A stretch of 64,000 nucleotides of DNA, taken from assembly GCA_019634165.1 (NCBI GenBank), contig JAHQVT010000010.1, positions 730,287-794,286 of the forward strand. Reading direction: 5' to 3'. This document shows positions 1-8,234 of this stretch, piece by piece. Source of the DNA: Rhodospirillales bacterium. GTDB lineage: Bacteria; Pseudomonadota; Alphaproteobacteria; Rhodospirillales; Thalassospiraceae. Every line of letters begins with the position of its first letter. Positions within the stretch are counted from its first letter, which is position 1. The notes below the pieces were generated by a model. That model was not told where the DNA came from, did not search any database, and saw only the letters and a program-made list of their open reading frames with translations. Made by a program: the position numbers and the translations under genes.

Positions 1-57
1 CGCCATCCAATTGGTGATGCCGCAATGAGTGATTTTGTCCCGACCCTGATCGACTGA
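1..57 (+). CDS. 3' end of an unidentified CDS (partial)
   Basis: An open frame enters from the left edge in frame 1 and ends at TGA 55-57, six bases before the trmB start. Only about 18 residues are visible (ending DFVPTLID), too few to assign a family. In many alphaproteobacteria metK lies just upstream of trmB, but this tail does not clearly match a MetK C-terminus, so no name is given. The tight spacing suggests co-transcription with trmB. A second frame, closing at base 34, is also possible. Confidence 0.35.
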   Translation, partial: RHPIGDAAMSDFVPTLID

Positions 58-63
58 TACGAC

Positions 64-783
64 ATGCGCAATAAAGACCGTCCAATTCCAACACCTGATC
101 GTCCGAATTTTTATGGCCGCCGCGGCAGCCGGCCGCTGAAGGATTCTCGTAAGGCGCTGGTAGATGCGATGATGCCAACGATCGGGATCAGCTATCCCGA
201 TGAGGAAGGTGTCGATCCCAACAGCTATTTTGGGGGCAAGCCCGAACAGTTGTGGCTTGAGATTGGGTTTGGCGGTGGAGAGCATCTGGCAGGTCAGGCC
301 GAAGCCAACCCAAATGTCGGAATAATTGGTGCGGAACCGTTCATGGATGGTGTCGGCAGCCTGTTGCGTCATCTCAATGATCGCAACCTGACCAATGTTC
401 GGGTGATTGCCGATGATTCGCGCCCACTGCTTTATAAGCTGGTGGATGGCTGTTTTGATCGGGCGTTTCTGTTGTTTCCTGATCCTTGGCCGAAAAAACG
501 GCATTCGGAACGTCGCTTTATCGGGCCTAAAAACCTTGCCTTGCTTGCGCGTCTTTTAAAAGACGGGGCGGAGTTCCGGGTGGCCAGTGATGATATGCAA
601 TATATTTCCTGGACCTTGCAGCATATGCACGATCATCCTGATTTCGAATGGCTGGCCGAAGGGCCCGATGATTGGCGCCTGCCGCCAGCCGACTGGGTGA
701 AAACCCGGTATGAGCAAAAGGCGCTGGGTCAGGGCAAGAAATGCAATTACCTGCGCTTCCGTCGTAAGCCACGTCAGGCCTAG
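64..783 (+). CDS. trmB: tRNA (guanine-N7-)-methyltransferase
   Basis: TrmB methylates N7 of G46 in the variable loop of tRNA, using S-adenosylmethionine, in the cytoplasm. The 239-residue protein has the family's usual length. The SAM-binding glycine motif LEIGFGGGEHL lies near residues 65-75, the GAEPF motif follows, and the diagnostic FPDPWPKKRH segment is at 138-147. The start ATG lacks a clear ribosome site but sits six bases after the preceding stop, so translation is probably coupled. In related genomes trmB is commonly followed by rimP; here a heme-uptake module of nearly 10 kb lies between them. Confidence 0.95.
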   Translation: MRNKDRPIPTPDRPNFYGRRGSRPLKDSRKALVDAMMPTIGISYPDEEGVDPNSYFGGKPEQLWLEIGFGGGEHLAGQAEANPNVGIIGAEPFMDGVGSLLRHLNDRNLTNVRVIADDSRPLLYKLVDGCFDRAFLLFPDPWPKKRHSERRFIGPKNLALLARLLKDGAEFRVASDDMQYISWTLQHMHDHPDFEWLAEGPDDWRLPPADWVKTRYEQKALGQGKKCNYLRFRRKPRQA

Positions 784-933
784 CCAAGGCTCATCCCTCT
801 CTGATTTTTCCTGCTTTTGCAGATATCAGCATCGTCTTTGCGCGTTTCGAATCGCGGATGGGTGCGGTATTGGCGCGTGGATTGGTCCGGTATGAAGCCT
901 TATACCCGTGTACAGGAATCAAAAGCATGTATT

Positions 934-952
934 GCGAATGATTGTCATATGC
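934..952. promoter_or_regulatory. Fur-box-like palindrome upstream of the FecI-type sigma gene
   Basis: The 19-base sequence GCGAATGATTGTCATATGC matches about 13 of 19 positions of the classical Fur box (GATAATGATAATCATTATC), including the core ATGA/TCAT. It lies about 105 bases before the sigma factor start. Regulation by Fur or another iron regulator is inferred from the match and from the heme-uptake genes that follow. Confidence 0.45.
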
Positions 953-1055
953 GATAAAAGAGCTCCGTTAATGACTTGAAGTCAAATCATTGCAACGCCA
1001 ATCGCCCCAATGAACCCGGCGCAAATGCAAATCGAACCAGCCAGAGGTCCATACC

Positions 1056-1580
1056 GTGACACACTGGGATGTTAACACACTTTTCAGAACGTATCGTCGC
1101 CGCTTGCTTCACTTTGTTCAGCGCCGAAAACTATCGTGGCATCTCGCCGATGATATTGTTCAGGATACCTTTCTTCGGGTTGTAGCAACGCCATCACTGC
1201 CTGAACAACGTTTTGCACAGTCCTATCTGTATCGGACGGCCAATAATCTTGTGATTGATCATTTTCGCCGCGAGAGAATTCTTTCATTTGTATCTGACCC
1301 GGATATGGCGTTTGAATTGATTGCCGACGATACACCAGACCCCGAGCAAATCGCTTGGTCCCGTCAGGAGCTTCGCCGGTTGCAAGTGGCACTTGATGCC
1401 TTGCCGCGCGAATTGCGTGATGTGTTTATGTTGGCCAGGGTCGAAGGCAAAACTTATGTCGAGATCGGGAAAAAGCTTGGGATTCCAAGCCAGACAGCTT
1501 TCAGTCGCATGGTCAAGGCGCTAACCATCGTAAAAGATGCGATGGAGCCGGGCGAAAAAACGTCTTTGCCAATCAGATAA
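1056..1580 (+). CDS. FecI-type ECF RNA polymerase sigma factor
   Basis: This is an extracytoplasmic-function sigma factor of the iron-uptake (FecI/HasI) group, 174 residues. Region 2 contains the motif DDIVQDTFLRV near residues 32-42. Region 4 (about 115-165) has the helix-turn-helix KTYVEIGKKLGIPSQTAFSR. The chosen GTG start has AGAGG eight bases upstream. It is followed by a FecR-type regulator and then a TonB-dependent receptor with an N-terminal signalling domain. That is the standard cell-surface signalling set, in which receptor occupancy releases the sigma factor. It probably drives the receptor and hemophore genes. The inducer is inferred to be heme or a heme-loaded hemophore. Confidence 0.9.
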   Translation: MTHWDVNTLFRTYRRRLLHFVQRRKLSWHLADDIVQDTFLRVVATPSLPEQRFAQSYLYRTANNLVIDHFRRERILSFVSDPDMAFELIADDTPDPEQIAWSRQELRRLQVALDALPRELRDVFMLARVEGKTYVEIGKKLGIPSQTAFSRMVKALTIVKDAMEPGEKTSLPIR

Positions 1581-1676
1581 ATCTCACCGCCACTCGTCAT
1601 AAGTCAGAGTCCATCTATTTTCCGCAGGAAATGAGATGGATTTGGATCTGCATGAGCAATTCACTGAAGCACTGAT

Positions 1677-2597
1677 ATGAACCGTTATTCAAACCCGGAA
1701 CGTGGCTTTCACGAACTGTCAGAGCAGGCAGTCTATTGGTTTGCGCTGTTTCTTGATGGCAGTGAAACCGAAGAAGACCGCCGTGCATTTGCCCGTTGGG
1801 TCGAGAAAGACCCACGGAATATGGAAGCCTTTGGTGAAGTTGAACGCCTTTGGAGTGGCAGTTCAAGTTTGCAATTGTCTGCCAACAACAAGGTTGGGCG
1901 GCGTGCCTTTATTGCCGGTGGCGTTGTAATGGCAACCTTGGCAACCGGGTGGGGTGCGCACCGCTATTATCCAACAGCAGATTTCCGAACCGCGACGGGT
2001 GAGCGACGCGACGTCACCTTGCCGGGCGGCGTCAAAGCGACGCTTGCCAGTGGGACCACGATGTCACTCGTGACCGGACATGGACTATCGGGTGTTGAGT
2101 TGCACGGTGGTGAAGTCTGGTTTGATCATGCTGCTGAAAGCGGGGATTTCTTTGTGGCTTCTTCTGGCGGGCAAAGCTGGTCGCGTGGCGGGCAGTTCGA
2201 TGTTGCCCAATTCGATGGCCAGACAACCGTTACCGTTGAAAGCAGCACCATATTTGTTAAGCAAGATGGCAAAACAGCGCGTGTTGCACCAGAGCATGCG
2301 GTGACCTATCAGCCGGGCCTTATGGGGCAAGTCCATCAGGTTGATGTCGCAAATGCACTGGCTTGGCGTCGTGGACAGCTTGTCTTCATGGGCGAAGAAC
2401 TGGCAGATGTCGCACGCATTCTTGAACGGTGGCAGCCAGGCAAAATCATGATTATTGGCGAGGGGGTCGGGCGTCGCAAAGTGACAATGGTTGTCGACCT
2501 TGATCGAACCCGCGGCGTTTTACCGGCCCTTGCCAATGCCCTGTCATTGAAGGTCGATCAGTTCACAGAATATTTGACCGTAATTCGCGCGGCGTGA
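1677..2597 (+). CDS. FecR-type transmembrane anti-sigma / sigma regulator
   Basis: The protein has 306 residues. An N-terminal cytoplasmic DUF4880-like helix region (about 8-55, with LSEQAVYWFALFLDGSE) would hold the sigma factor. A single membrane segment follows at about 82-100 (AFIAGGVVMATLATGWG), preceded by an RR pair. A periplasmic FecR domain spans about 105-200, and a C-terminal STN-like region would contact the receptor's signalling domain. Family members transmit receptor occupancy across the inner membrane to the ECF sigma factor. The gene lies 96 bases after its sigma gene and 172 bases before the receptor. Confidence 0.9.
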   Translation: MNRYSNPERGFHELSEQAVYWFALFLDGSETEEDRRAFARWVEKDPRNMEAFGEVERLWSGSSSLQLSANNKVGRRAFIAGGVVMATLATGWGAHRYYPTADFRTATGERRDVTLPGGVKATLASGTTMSLVTGHGLSGVELHGGEVWFDHAAESGDFFVASSGGQSWSRGGQFDVAQFDGQTTVTVESSTIFVKQDGKTARVAPEHAVTYQPGLMGQVHQVDVANALAWRRGQLVFMGEELADVARILERWQPGKIMIIGEGVGRRKVTMVVDLDRTRGVLPALANALSLKVDQFTEYLTVIRAA

Positions 2598-2643
2598 TGG
2601 GCTAATTCACCCGTATATGCATATGTTGCGCATAATTATTAAT

Positions 2644-2662
2644 GCGAATAACAATTATTTTC
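2644..2662. promoter_or_regulatory. Fur-box-like site upstream of the heme receptor gene
   Basis: The 19 bases GCGAATAACAATTATTTTC match about 13 of 19 positions of the Fur consensus. They lie in an AT-rich stretch about 110 bases before the receptor start. The region would also have to hold the promoter recognised by the FecI-type sigma factor, which cannot be pinned down by eye. Confidence 0.35.
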
Positions 2663-2769
2663 AAAAAATATCCATATCTTTCAGATAAATAGATTTCTCT
2701 CTCGTCACAGAAAGTAGCGAAAAACGAATGCGATGCATTTGCATATCGTGAAATCAGGAGAAGAGTAAA

Positions 2770-5478
2770 ATGCCTTCAAACGGGGTGGATCGTGTGAACG
2801 ACACGATTAAAAGAAACTGGACGACCGCGGGTTCCTTGGGGGTAACACGTGTTATTGCAGCGACAGCATTGGGCACTGTCCTGTTTGCTTTTGTTCCGAT
2901 TAATGCCTTGGCCCAATCATCAGACGCAGTGTCAGTCAAACCGACGTCTGAGGTCGCACAGGTAACTTTGCCGTCACAACCGCGACTTTTTGATATCGAA
3001 GCGCAATCGCTTGGCCAGGCATTGGTAGTGTTTTCACGCATTTCTGGCGTCGACGTTGTGATCAATGGTGTCCTGCCAGATGGTGCAATGAGCCCGGCTG
3101 TCAACGGGACGATGACGGCTGCTGCTGCTCTTGACATTCTTGTCTCGCAAAGCGGACTTGCTTGGGTTCCGATCAACAATACAACGATTTCTGTTGTCGT
3201 CCCGCAGTCCGATACGAGTGTGGATAACGGTGCGGTGACGCTTCCAGTTACGGTGACGGCATCTAAACGTGCATTGGGGCCAAATGGTGTCCCTGACGAG
3301 GTCTATGATACACCGGGATCGGTCGCGGTCATTACGCGGGAAAGCATGCGTAAAGCACCAGTGCGCGAAGCCCGCGAGATTTTCAATCAGGTTGCCGGTG
3401 TTGATATTTCAAACGATGCCCGTGATCCGGGGCTAACGGTGAATGTGCGCGGTCAGCAGGAAATGGGACGTGTAAACGTCAATATCGATGGCGCGCGGCA
3501 GAACTATAATCAGCTTACCCACGGGACAGCGTCGCGTGTTTATCTTGATCCGGCCTTACTGGCAGAAGTCGAGATTGAAAAAACAAATCTGGCCAAAAAT
3601 GGTGGGGCCGGGACATCGGCAGGGATCGTGACCATGCGGACCCTTAACACCGACGACATCCTTGATGAGGATGAAGACTGGGGCGGTAAGGTCAATATTA
3701 GTCATGGTACGAACAGTTATGACTTTGCAGGCGATGCATCCGCCGGTGTGCGCATTTCCCCGAAGTTCGATATGTCCGCAACAGTTAGTCGCAAGGTAAT
3801 TGGGAACTATCGCGCCGGTAATCATAACCCGGGCCTGTTCACGTCAGGCAGCGGAACTTACTATTCAACTGAAAATTCCCGACCCAAATATACATTTTTG
3901 CGTCAAACCTCGGGCCTTCTGAAGGCGAATGTCTATTTGACGGAAGAACAGGAATTGAACCTTGGTTATGTCGGCACCAAGAGCGACTACGCAAAGACAA
4001 ATGACGTTGCCAACGTATATACCGACTTCAACGAAACAAAGACCCACACCCTGACCGCCAAACATAACTGGGATCCGGTATCGAGCTTGGTTGATCTTGA
4101 TACCAATCTGTTTTGGACCCGAACAGAAAACAATCAATATCGACCGCCACGCTACAACGCGTCAGGATCAATTACCCACGATCCTTATGACAACTACTAC
4201 AGGGTTGATACTGCTGGCGGTGATATCGGTAACCATAGCAAGCTTGATCTTACAGCGCTGGGCGATGGACTTAGTCAACTGCGCTTTGATTATGGAACGG
4301 AATACTTTCACGACAAAGCAACAACACGTTCTGAAATTGAAGATCTTGGTGGTACAGGGGACTATGCCTATCAGGTTGAAGGGAGCACCCCTGCGGGCCA
4401 GCGAGATGTCTACGGGGGTTATCTTACCGGGACATATGGGTGGAATGATCTTTTTGAATTGCACGGGGGTCTTCGATATGACCGTTTTAATCTAAACGGT
4501 GATTCCTATTGGTGCGAAGCGGTACCAAACTTCTTTGGTTCGGCAAATCAGTGTGGGCAGGACAAAGACGTACCTCTTGATATTGATCTGGTCGAAGACA
4601 AGGTCTCGCCATCCTTTGGCGTAAGTCTTTCGCCGATTAATGGCGTGCAGCTATTTGCAAATTATCGCGAAAATTTCCGTGCGCCGACTGTTATGGAAAC
4701 GATGTTGAAAGGATCGCACATTGGCGGAACGCCGGTCTCATTCTTTTCAAATTCAAATTTGCAGGCTGAAGAATCCCGGACCCAAGAAATCGGGGCCAAT
4801 TTCAAATTTGATAACGTTCTTCAACAAGGGGATGGTTTCCGCGCCAAACTTTCCTATTACCGCACAACTGTTGATAATTACATCACCATTGGCTACGTGC
4901 CGACACCGTCACTTCTTTTGGCAAGTTTGACGGGTACATATCAGGCTGCGGGAATCGTGAACCTGACCGATCCGGTCTATATCAATGGGACCGAGTTGGA
5001 AATGTCATATGACGCAGGTGCTTACTATGTTGGTGGGACGCTTACGACTTCTGACATGGACTTAGAAGGGACTTATAACCCTTATATCCTTGATACGACA
5101 TATACTGCAGCGGCACTTTCCGTTGCTAATCAGTATGGGTCAGCGTCCAGTTTGTATGGCCTTTATGCCCCACCAGAGCGCAAATACACTGTTGATGGCG
5201 GCGTCCGGTTGCTTGATCAAGACCTGATAATGGGCATGCGTGCATCCTTTGTTTATCCCCAGGATAATTTTGGCAACACGACACTGTCATCTGCGGTTGG
5301 CGAGTATTTCAAATACCGCGTCTTCGACTTCTACAGTTCCTATGACATCAACGATAACGTTTCGCTGCGATTTGCCGTGAACAACTTGTTTGACGAAGCT
5401 TATGTCCAAGGTTCGGGCGGTACTTATTCCCCCGCACCCGGGCGTACGGCTGTCGTGACCCTGAGCGGCAATTTCTAA
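2770..5478 (+). CDS. hasR: TonB-dependent heme/hemophore receptor (HasR-like) with STN signalling domain
   Basis: This outer-membrane receptor has 902 residues. A signal peptide ends near residue 49 (NALAQ). An STN domain (about 71-130, FDIEAQSLGQALVVFSR) interacts with the FecR protein, a plug domain starts near 160, and a 22-strand barrel ends in a terminal Phe (SGNF). The heme-receptor signature is present: FRAP at 636-639, His650, and NSNL at 661-664, equivalent to the FRAP/NPNL boxes of heme receptors. An AGGAGA ribosome site precedes the ATG. A HasA-like hemophore lies immediately downstream, so hemophore-bound heme is the likely ligand. Hemoglobin or a siderophore as ligand is less likely but not excluded. 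Confidence 0.85.
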   Translation: MPSNGVDRVNDTIKRNWTTAGSLGVTRVIAATALGTVLFAFVPINALAQSSDAVSVKPTSEVAQVTLPSQPRLFDIEAQSLGQALVVFSRISGVDVVINGVLPDGAMSPAVNGTMTAAAALDILVSQSGLAWVPINNTTISVVVPQSDTSVDNGAVTLPVTVTASKRALGPNGVPDEVYDTPGSVAVITRESMRKAPVREAREIFNQVAGVDISNDARDPGLTVNVRGQQEMGRVNVNIDGARQNYNQLTHGTASRVYLDPALLAEVEIEKTNLAKNGGAGTSAGIVTMRTLNTDDILDEDEDWGGKVNISHGTNSYDFAGDASAGVRISPKFDMSATVSRKVIGNYRAGNHNPGLFTSGSGTYYSTENSRPKYTFLRQTSGLLKANVYLTEEQELNLGYVGTKSDYAKTNDVANVYTDFNETKTHTLTAKHNWDPVSSLVDLDTNLFWTRTENNQYRPPRYNASGSITHDPYDNYYRVDTAGGDIGNHSKLDLTALGDGLSQLRFDYGTEYFHDKATTRSEIEDLGGTGDYAYQVEGSTPAGQRDVYGGYLTGTYGWNDLFELHGGLRYDRFNLNGDSYWCEAVPNFFGSANQCGQDKDVPLDIDLVEDKVSPSFGVSLSPINGVQLFANYRENFRAPTVMETMLKGSHIGGTPVSFFSNSNLQAEESRTQEIGANFKFDNVLQQGDGFRAKLSYYRTTVDNYITIGYVPTPSLLLASLTGTYQAAGIVNLTDPVYINGTELEMSYDAGAYYVGGTLTTSDMDLEGTYNPYILDTTYTAAALSVANQYGSASSLYGLYAPPERKYTVDGGVRLLDQDLIMGMRASFVYPQDNFGNTTLSSAVGEYFKYRVFDFYSSYDINDNVSLRFAVNNLFDEAYVQGSGGTYSPAPGRTAVVTLSGNF

Positions 5479-5496
5479 TCAGAAATTGCCTTTGGA

Positions 5497-5543
5497 AACG
5501 CCGTGCCAGCCAGATAATTCTATCTGGCTGGCATAAGGCGTTT
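5497..5543 (+). terminator. Strong hairpin between receptor and hemophore genes
   Basis: A perfect 12-bp stem (GCCAGCCAGATA, 5505-5516, with TATCTGGCTGGC, 5521-5532) is flanked by an outer 7-bp stem (AAACGCC at 5497-5503 with GGCGTTT at 5537-5543). No long T-run follows, so it may terminate partially or act as a 3' stabiliser of the receptor message. The hemophore has its own candidate operator downstream. Confidence 0.6.
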
Positions 5544-5591
5544 GCTATTTAACTTATTGTTTTTAAACAATTTATTTTGTTGACTCTGTGT

Positions 5592-5610
5592 GATAATACG
5601 AGTCATTCTC
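5592..5610. promoter_or_regulatory. Fur-box-like site upstream of the hemophore gene
   Basis: GATAATACGAGTCATTCTC matches 14 of 19 positions of the Fur consensus, with an intact GATAAT left half. It lies 47 bases before the hemophore start, a usual position for an iron-repressed promoter. It is the best of the Fur-like matches in the window. Confidence 0.5.
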
Positions 5611-5657
5611 AGCTATCGCTCCAGTAGTTGGAGTGAACTAATAGTGGAGAAAACGAC

Positions 5658-6389
5658 ATGACAATTACGATCAACCTTACCGCGGACGGTTCCGGCAACG
5701 GTGTTGACTTTCAGAGCCTTCTTGATGATTTCGATGCGAACTTTTCAAAGGGTCTTTTTAACTATGGTGAGTTCCTGAATGGCAGTGGCCTGTTCCAAGG
5801 TTCACAATATTACCTCAGCGATGAAGATAGCGGTTCAAGCTATACCGAAGGCTTCTTGGCAAGCACCGGTACTGGTGACGATTTCTCCTATGATATCGGC
5901 ACCCACCAGATCGTTGGAAACCTTGATACTTTGTCATTCGGCGAGACCAAAGTTCAGGACGCCAACGGCGATTATTATCTGAGCGATTCAAGTGTCGATA
6001 TTTCTGGCCTTGACCTGAGCTCAAGCGAGACCGGTACTGTTTTGACTGGTCTGTACAGTGGCGACAGTTCTGAACTGCAGTCGGTCTTTGCATCAGAAGG
6101 TGTCGAAATCAACGGCAGTACTGGTGATGACGTAATTGGCGGCTGGGCCGGTGATGATGTTCTGACCGGCAATGGCGGTGCGGATACTTTTGTATTCGAT
6201 GCTTCCGCAGATTTCGGTGACGACACCGTTACTGACTTCACCGATGGCACCGACCTTCTTGATATCGATTATGCATCGGTCAGTGTTGCTGATGATGGCA
6301 GCGGCAATGCTTTGATCACCCATGCAAATGGCACGATCACCCTGACTGGTGTTGATTACACCGATATCGACGCAACTGACTTTGTTTAA
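5658..6389 (+). CDS. hasA: HasA-like secreted hemophore fused to an RTX calcium-binding tail
   Basis: The 243-residue protein has no N-terminal signal peptide. Residues 1-150 resemble the HasA hemophore, which binds one heme outside the cell and passes it to HasR. The conserved segment SYDIGTHQIVGNLDTLSFG contains Tyr78 and His83, corresponding to the heme-ligating Tyr75 and its partner His83 of Serratia HasA. No histidine is seen where HasA has its second ligand His32. Residues 153-243 contain two RTX nonapeptide-like repeats (GDDVIGGWAGDDVLTGNGG) and a serralysin-like C-terminus, GADTFVFD. This acts as a type I secretion tail and makes the protein longer than classical HasA (about 188 residues). 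TGGAG precedes the ATG. The exporter genes follow directly. Confidence 0.82.
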   Translation: MTITINLTADGSGNGVDFQSLLDDFDANFSKGLFNYGEFLNGSGLFQGSQYYLSDEDSGSSYTEGFLASTGTGDDFSYDIGTHQIVGNLDTLSFGETKVQDANGDYYLSDSSVDISGLDLSSSETGTVLTGLYSGDSSELQSVFASEGVEINGSTGDDVIGGWAGDDVLTGNGGADTFVFDASADFGDDTVTDFTDGTDLLDIDYASVSVADDGSGNALITHANGTITLTGVDYTDIDATDFV

Positions 6390-6398
6390 GAAAAACGG

Positions 6399-6420
6399 CC
6401 CGCTCCGCGAGCGGAACGGG
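6399..6420 (+). terminator. Hairpin after the hemophore gene
   Basis: CCGCTC at 6400-6405 pairs with GAGCGG at 6409-6414 across a three-base loop, ten bases past the hemophore stop. No T-run follows. It probably stabilises the abundant hemophore message or lowers read-through into the exporter genes; full termination is not shown. Confidence 0.45.
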
Positions 6421-6497
6421 CACAAAGTCTTGATTGCAGGGTGCCGCGTAACAGCGGCACCCACCCCAGCATAAAACATCTTTGGAATATAAAAAAC

Positions 6498-8234
6498 GTG
6501 TTTGGCAAAACTTCAGTCCAAGGCACTTTGCAAGGTGCATCTCACTCACCGCTTGAATCCGCGATTGCTTCTTTGCATCGCGTCTTCTGGGTTGTTGCGG
6601 GATTGAGCGGTGTCTCAAACTTGCTGATGCTGACAGGCCCGCTTTTTATGCTCCAAGTTTATGATCGGGTGCTGGCCAGTCAAAGCGTTCCGACCCTTCT
6701 GGCTTTGATTGGACTGGTGGTCGGTCTTTATCTGTTTCTTGGCGGTGTAGATGCCTTACGCGCGCGCATGTTGGTGCGGATTGGTTGGCGGGTTGATGAA
6801 CAAATTGGCCCTAAGGCATTAGATCAAACACTGGCTATTCGTTTGCGCAATGGCCGGGATACGGGGCAGCCCTTAAATGATCTAGACCAAATTCGTCAAT
6901 TCCTTGGCGGGGCGGGGCCAATTGCGATCTGTGATTTGCCTTGGATGCCCCTTTTTCTGGGCATCGTGTTTGTTTTCCATCCTTGGCTTGGAACATTGGC
7001 GCTGGTTGGCGGGATTGTGTTGATTGCGCTGACGTTGATCAGTGAATTGGCGACCCGCAAGAAGGTTGCGCATATGAACGCGCAAACCGTCATGCGCAAC
7101 AATCTGGTCGAAGCAGGATGCCGCAATGCTGAAGCCATCCGGGCGATGGGGATGCTTGGCGCATTTCGGAATCAATGGAGCTTGCAAAACGATCGCTACC
7201 TGATTGAAAATACAGCAGTTGGCGATGTTAATTCAACATTTTCAGCCTACATCAAAGTCATCCGTCTGGCTTTGCAATCCATTGTTCTGGCGCTTGGGGC
7301 TTATCTTGCGATCCAGCAGGAAGTGACACCGGGTGCCATGGTCGCGGCATCGATCTTGACTGCGCGCGCCCTTTCACCGGTTGAGCAGGCAATTGCCAAT
7401 TGGCGTGGGTTTGTATCAGCACGGCAATCGCGTGCGCGTCTTGATAAAGTTCTAAGTCATCAGGAATCCCAACCCGAACGGATGGATTTGCCAAGCCCAA
7501 CACAGGATTTGACGATATCAAATCTTGTGGTTGCGACACCCGGTGGCAAATCGACGCATGCGCAAAAAGTGTTGCTACGCGTCAATGAATTGACCCTAAA
7601 GGCCGGCGACGGTTTGGGGATCATTGGGCCCAGCGGATCGGGGAAATCAACCCTTGGGCGGGCCATGGTCGGGATCGGTACGATCCGGGGTGGCACAATT
7701 CGTCTGGATGGGGCGGAACTATCGCATTGGGACCCTGATCGTCTGGGGCGTCATATCGGGTATCTGCCACAAGATGTGGAACTGTTTGACGACACAATTG
7801 CCCGCAATATTGCCCGCCTAATCCCGGATGCCCGATCTGAAGATATCGTATCAGCGGCCCGGTCTGCGGGGGTTCATGATCTTATTCAGTCTTTGCCCAA
7901 TGGGTATGACACCAAAGTTGGGGCGGGTGGTGTGGTCCTGTCTGGTGGACAACGCCAACGGATTGGTTTGGCACGGGCCTTGTTTGGGCAGCCATTCCTG
8001 ATCGTGCTTGATGAGCCGAATTCCAATCTTGATAGCGCCGGTGAACAATCGCTTCTACAGGCAGTTCGTGATGCGCGTGAACGCGGGGCAATCGTTGTTT
8101 TGATTGCCCATCGTCCCGGCGCATTGGCGACCGTCAATCTGACAACCATTATTCAGGACGGGCGTCAGGTCGCATTCGGGGCGCGCGATGACATCTTGCG
8201 CAAAACCGTCCGCCAGGTGGGAGAAACAGCATGA
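6498..8234 (+). CDS. hasD: Type I secretion ABC transporter (HasD/PrtD-like)
   Basis: This inner-membrane exporter ATPase of the type I secretion system has about 578 residues from a GTG at 6498, the usual length for PrtD/HasD. A longer frame back to a GTG at 6441 exists but lacks a spaced ribosome site. The transmembrane region starts at VFWVVAGLSGVSNLLML and spans the N-terminal half. The ATPase half has Walker A GPSGSGKST, signature LSGGQRQRIG and Walker B LIVLDEP. It shares a four-base ATGA overlap with the membrane fusion protein gene. Position right after the RTX-tailed hemophore makes that protein the likely cargo. The outer-membrane TolC partner is not in this window. Confidence 0.9.
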   Translation: MFGKTSVQGTLQGASHSPLESAIASLHRVFWVVAGLSGVSNLLMLTGPLFMLQVYDRVLASQSVPTLLALIGLVVGLYLFLGGVDALRARMLVRIGWRVDEQIGPKALDQTLAIRLRNGRDTGQPLNDLDQIRQFLGGAGPIAICDLPWMPLFLGIVFVFHPWLGTLALVGGIVLIALTLISELATRKKVAHMNAQTVMRNNLVEAGCRNAEAIRAMGMLGAFRNQWSLQNDRYLIENTAVGDVNSTFSAYIKVIRLALQSIVLALGAYLAIQQEVTPGAMVAASILTARALSPVEQAIANWRGFVSARQSRARLDKVLSHQESQPERMDLPSPTQDLTISNLVVATPGGKSTHAQKVLLRVNELTLKAGDGLGIIGPSGSGKSTLGRAMVGIGTIRGGTIRLDGAELSHWDPDRLGRHIGYLPQDVELFDDTIARNIARLIPDARSEDIVSAARSAGVHDLIQSLPNGYDTKVGAGGVVLSGGQRQRIGLARALFGQPFLIVLDEPNSNLDSAGEQSLLQAVRDARERGAIVVLIAHRPGALATVNLTTIIQDGRQVAFGARDDILRKTVRQVGETA

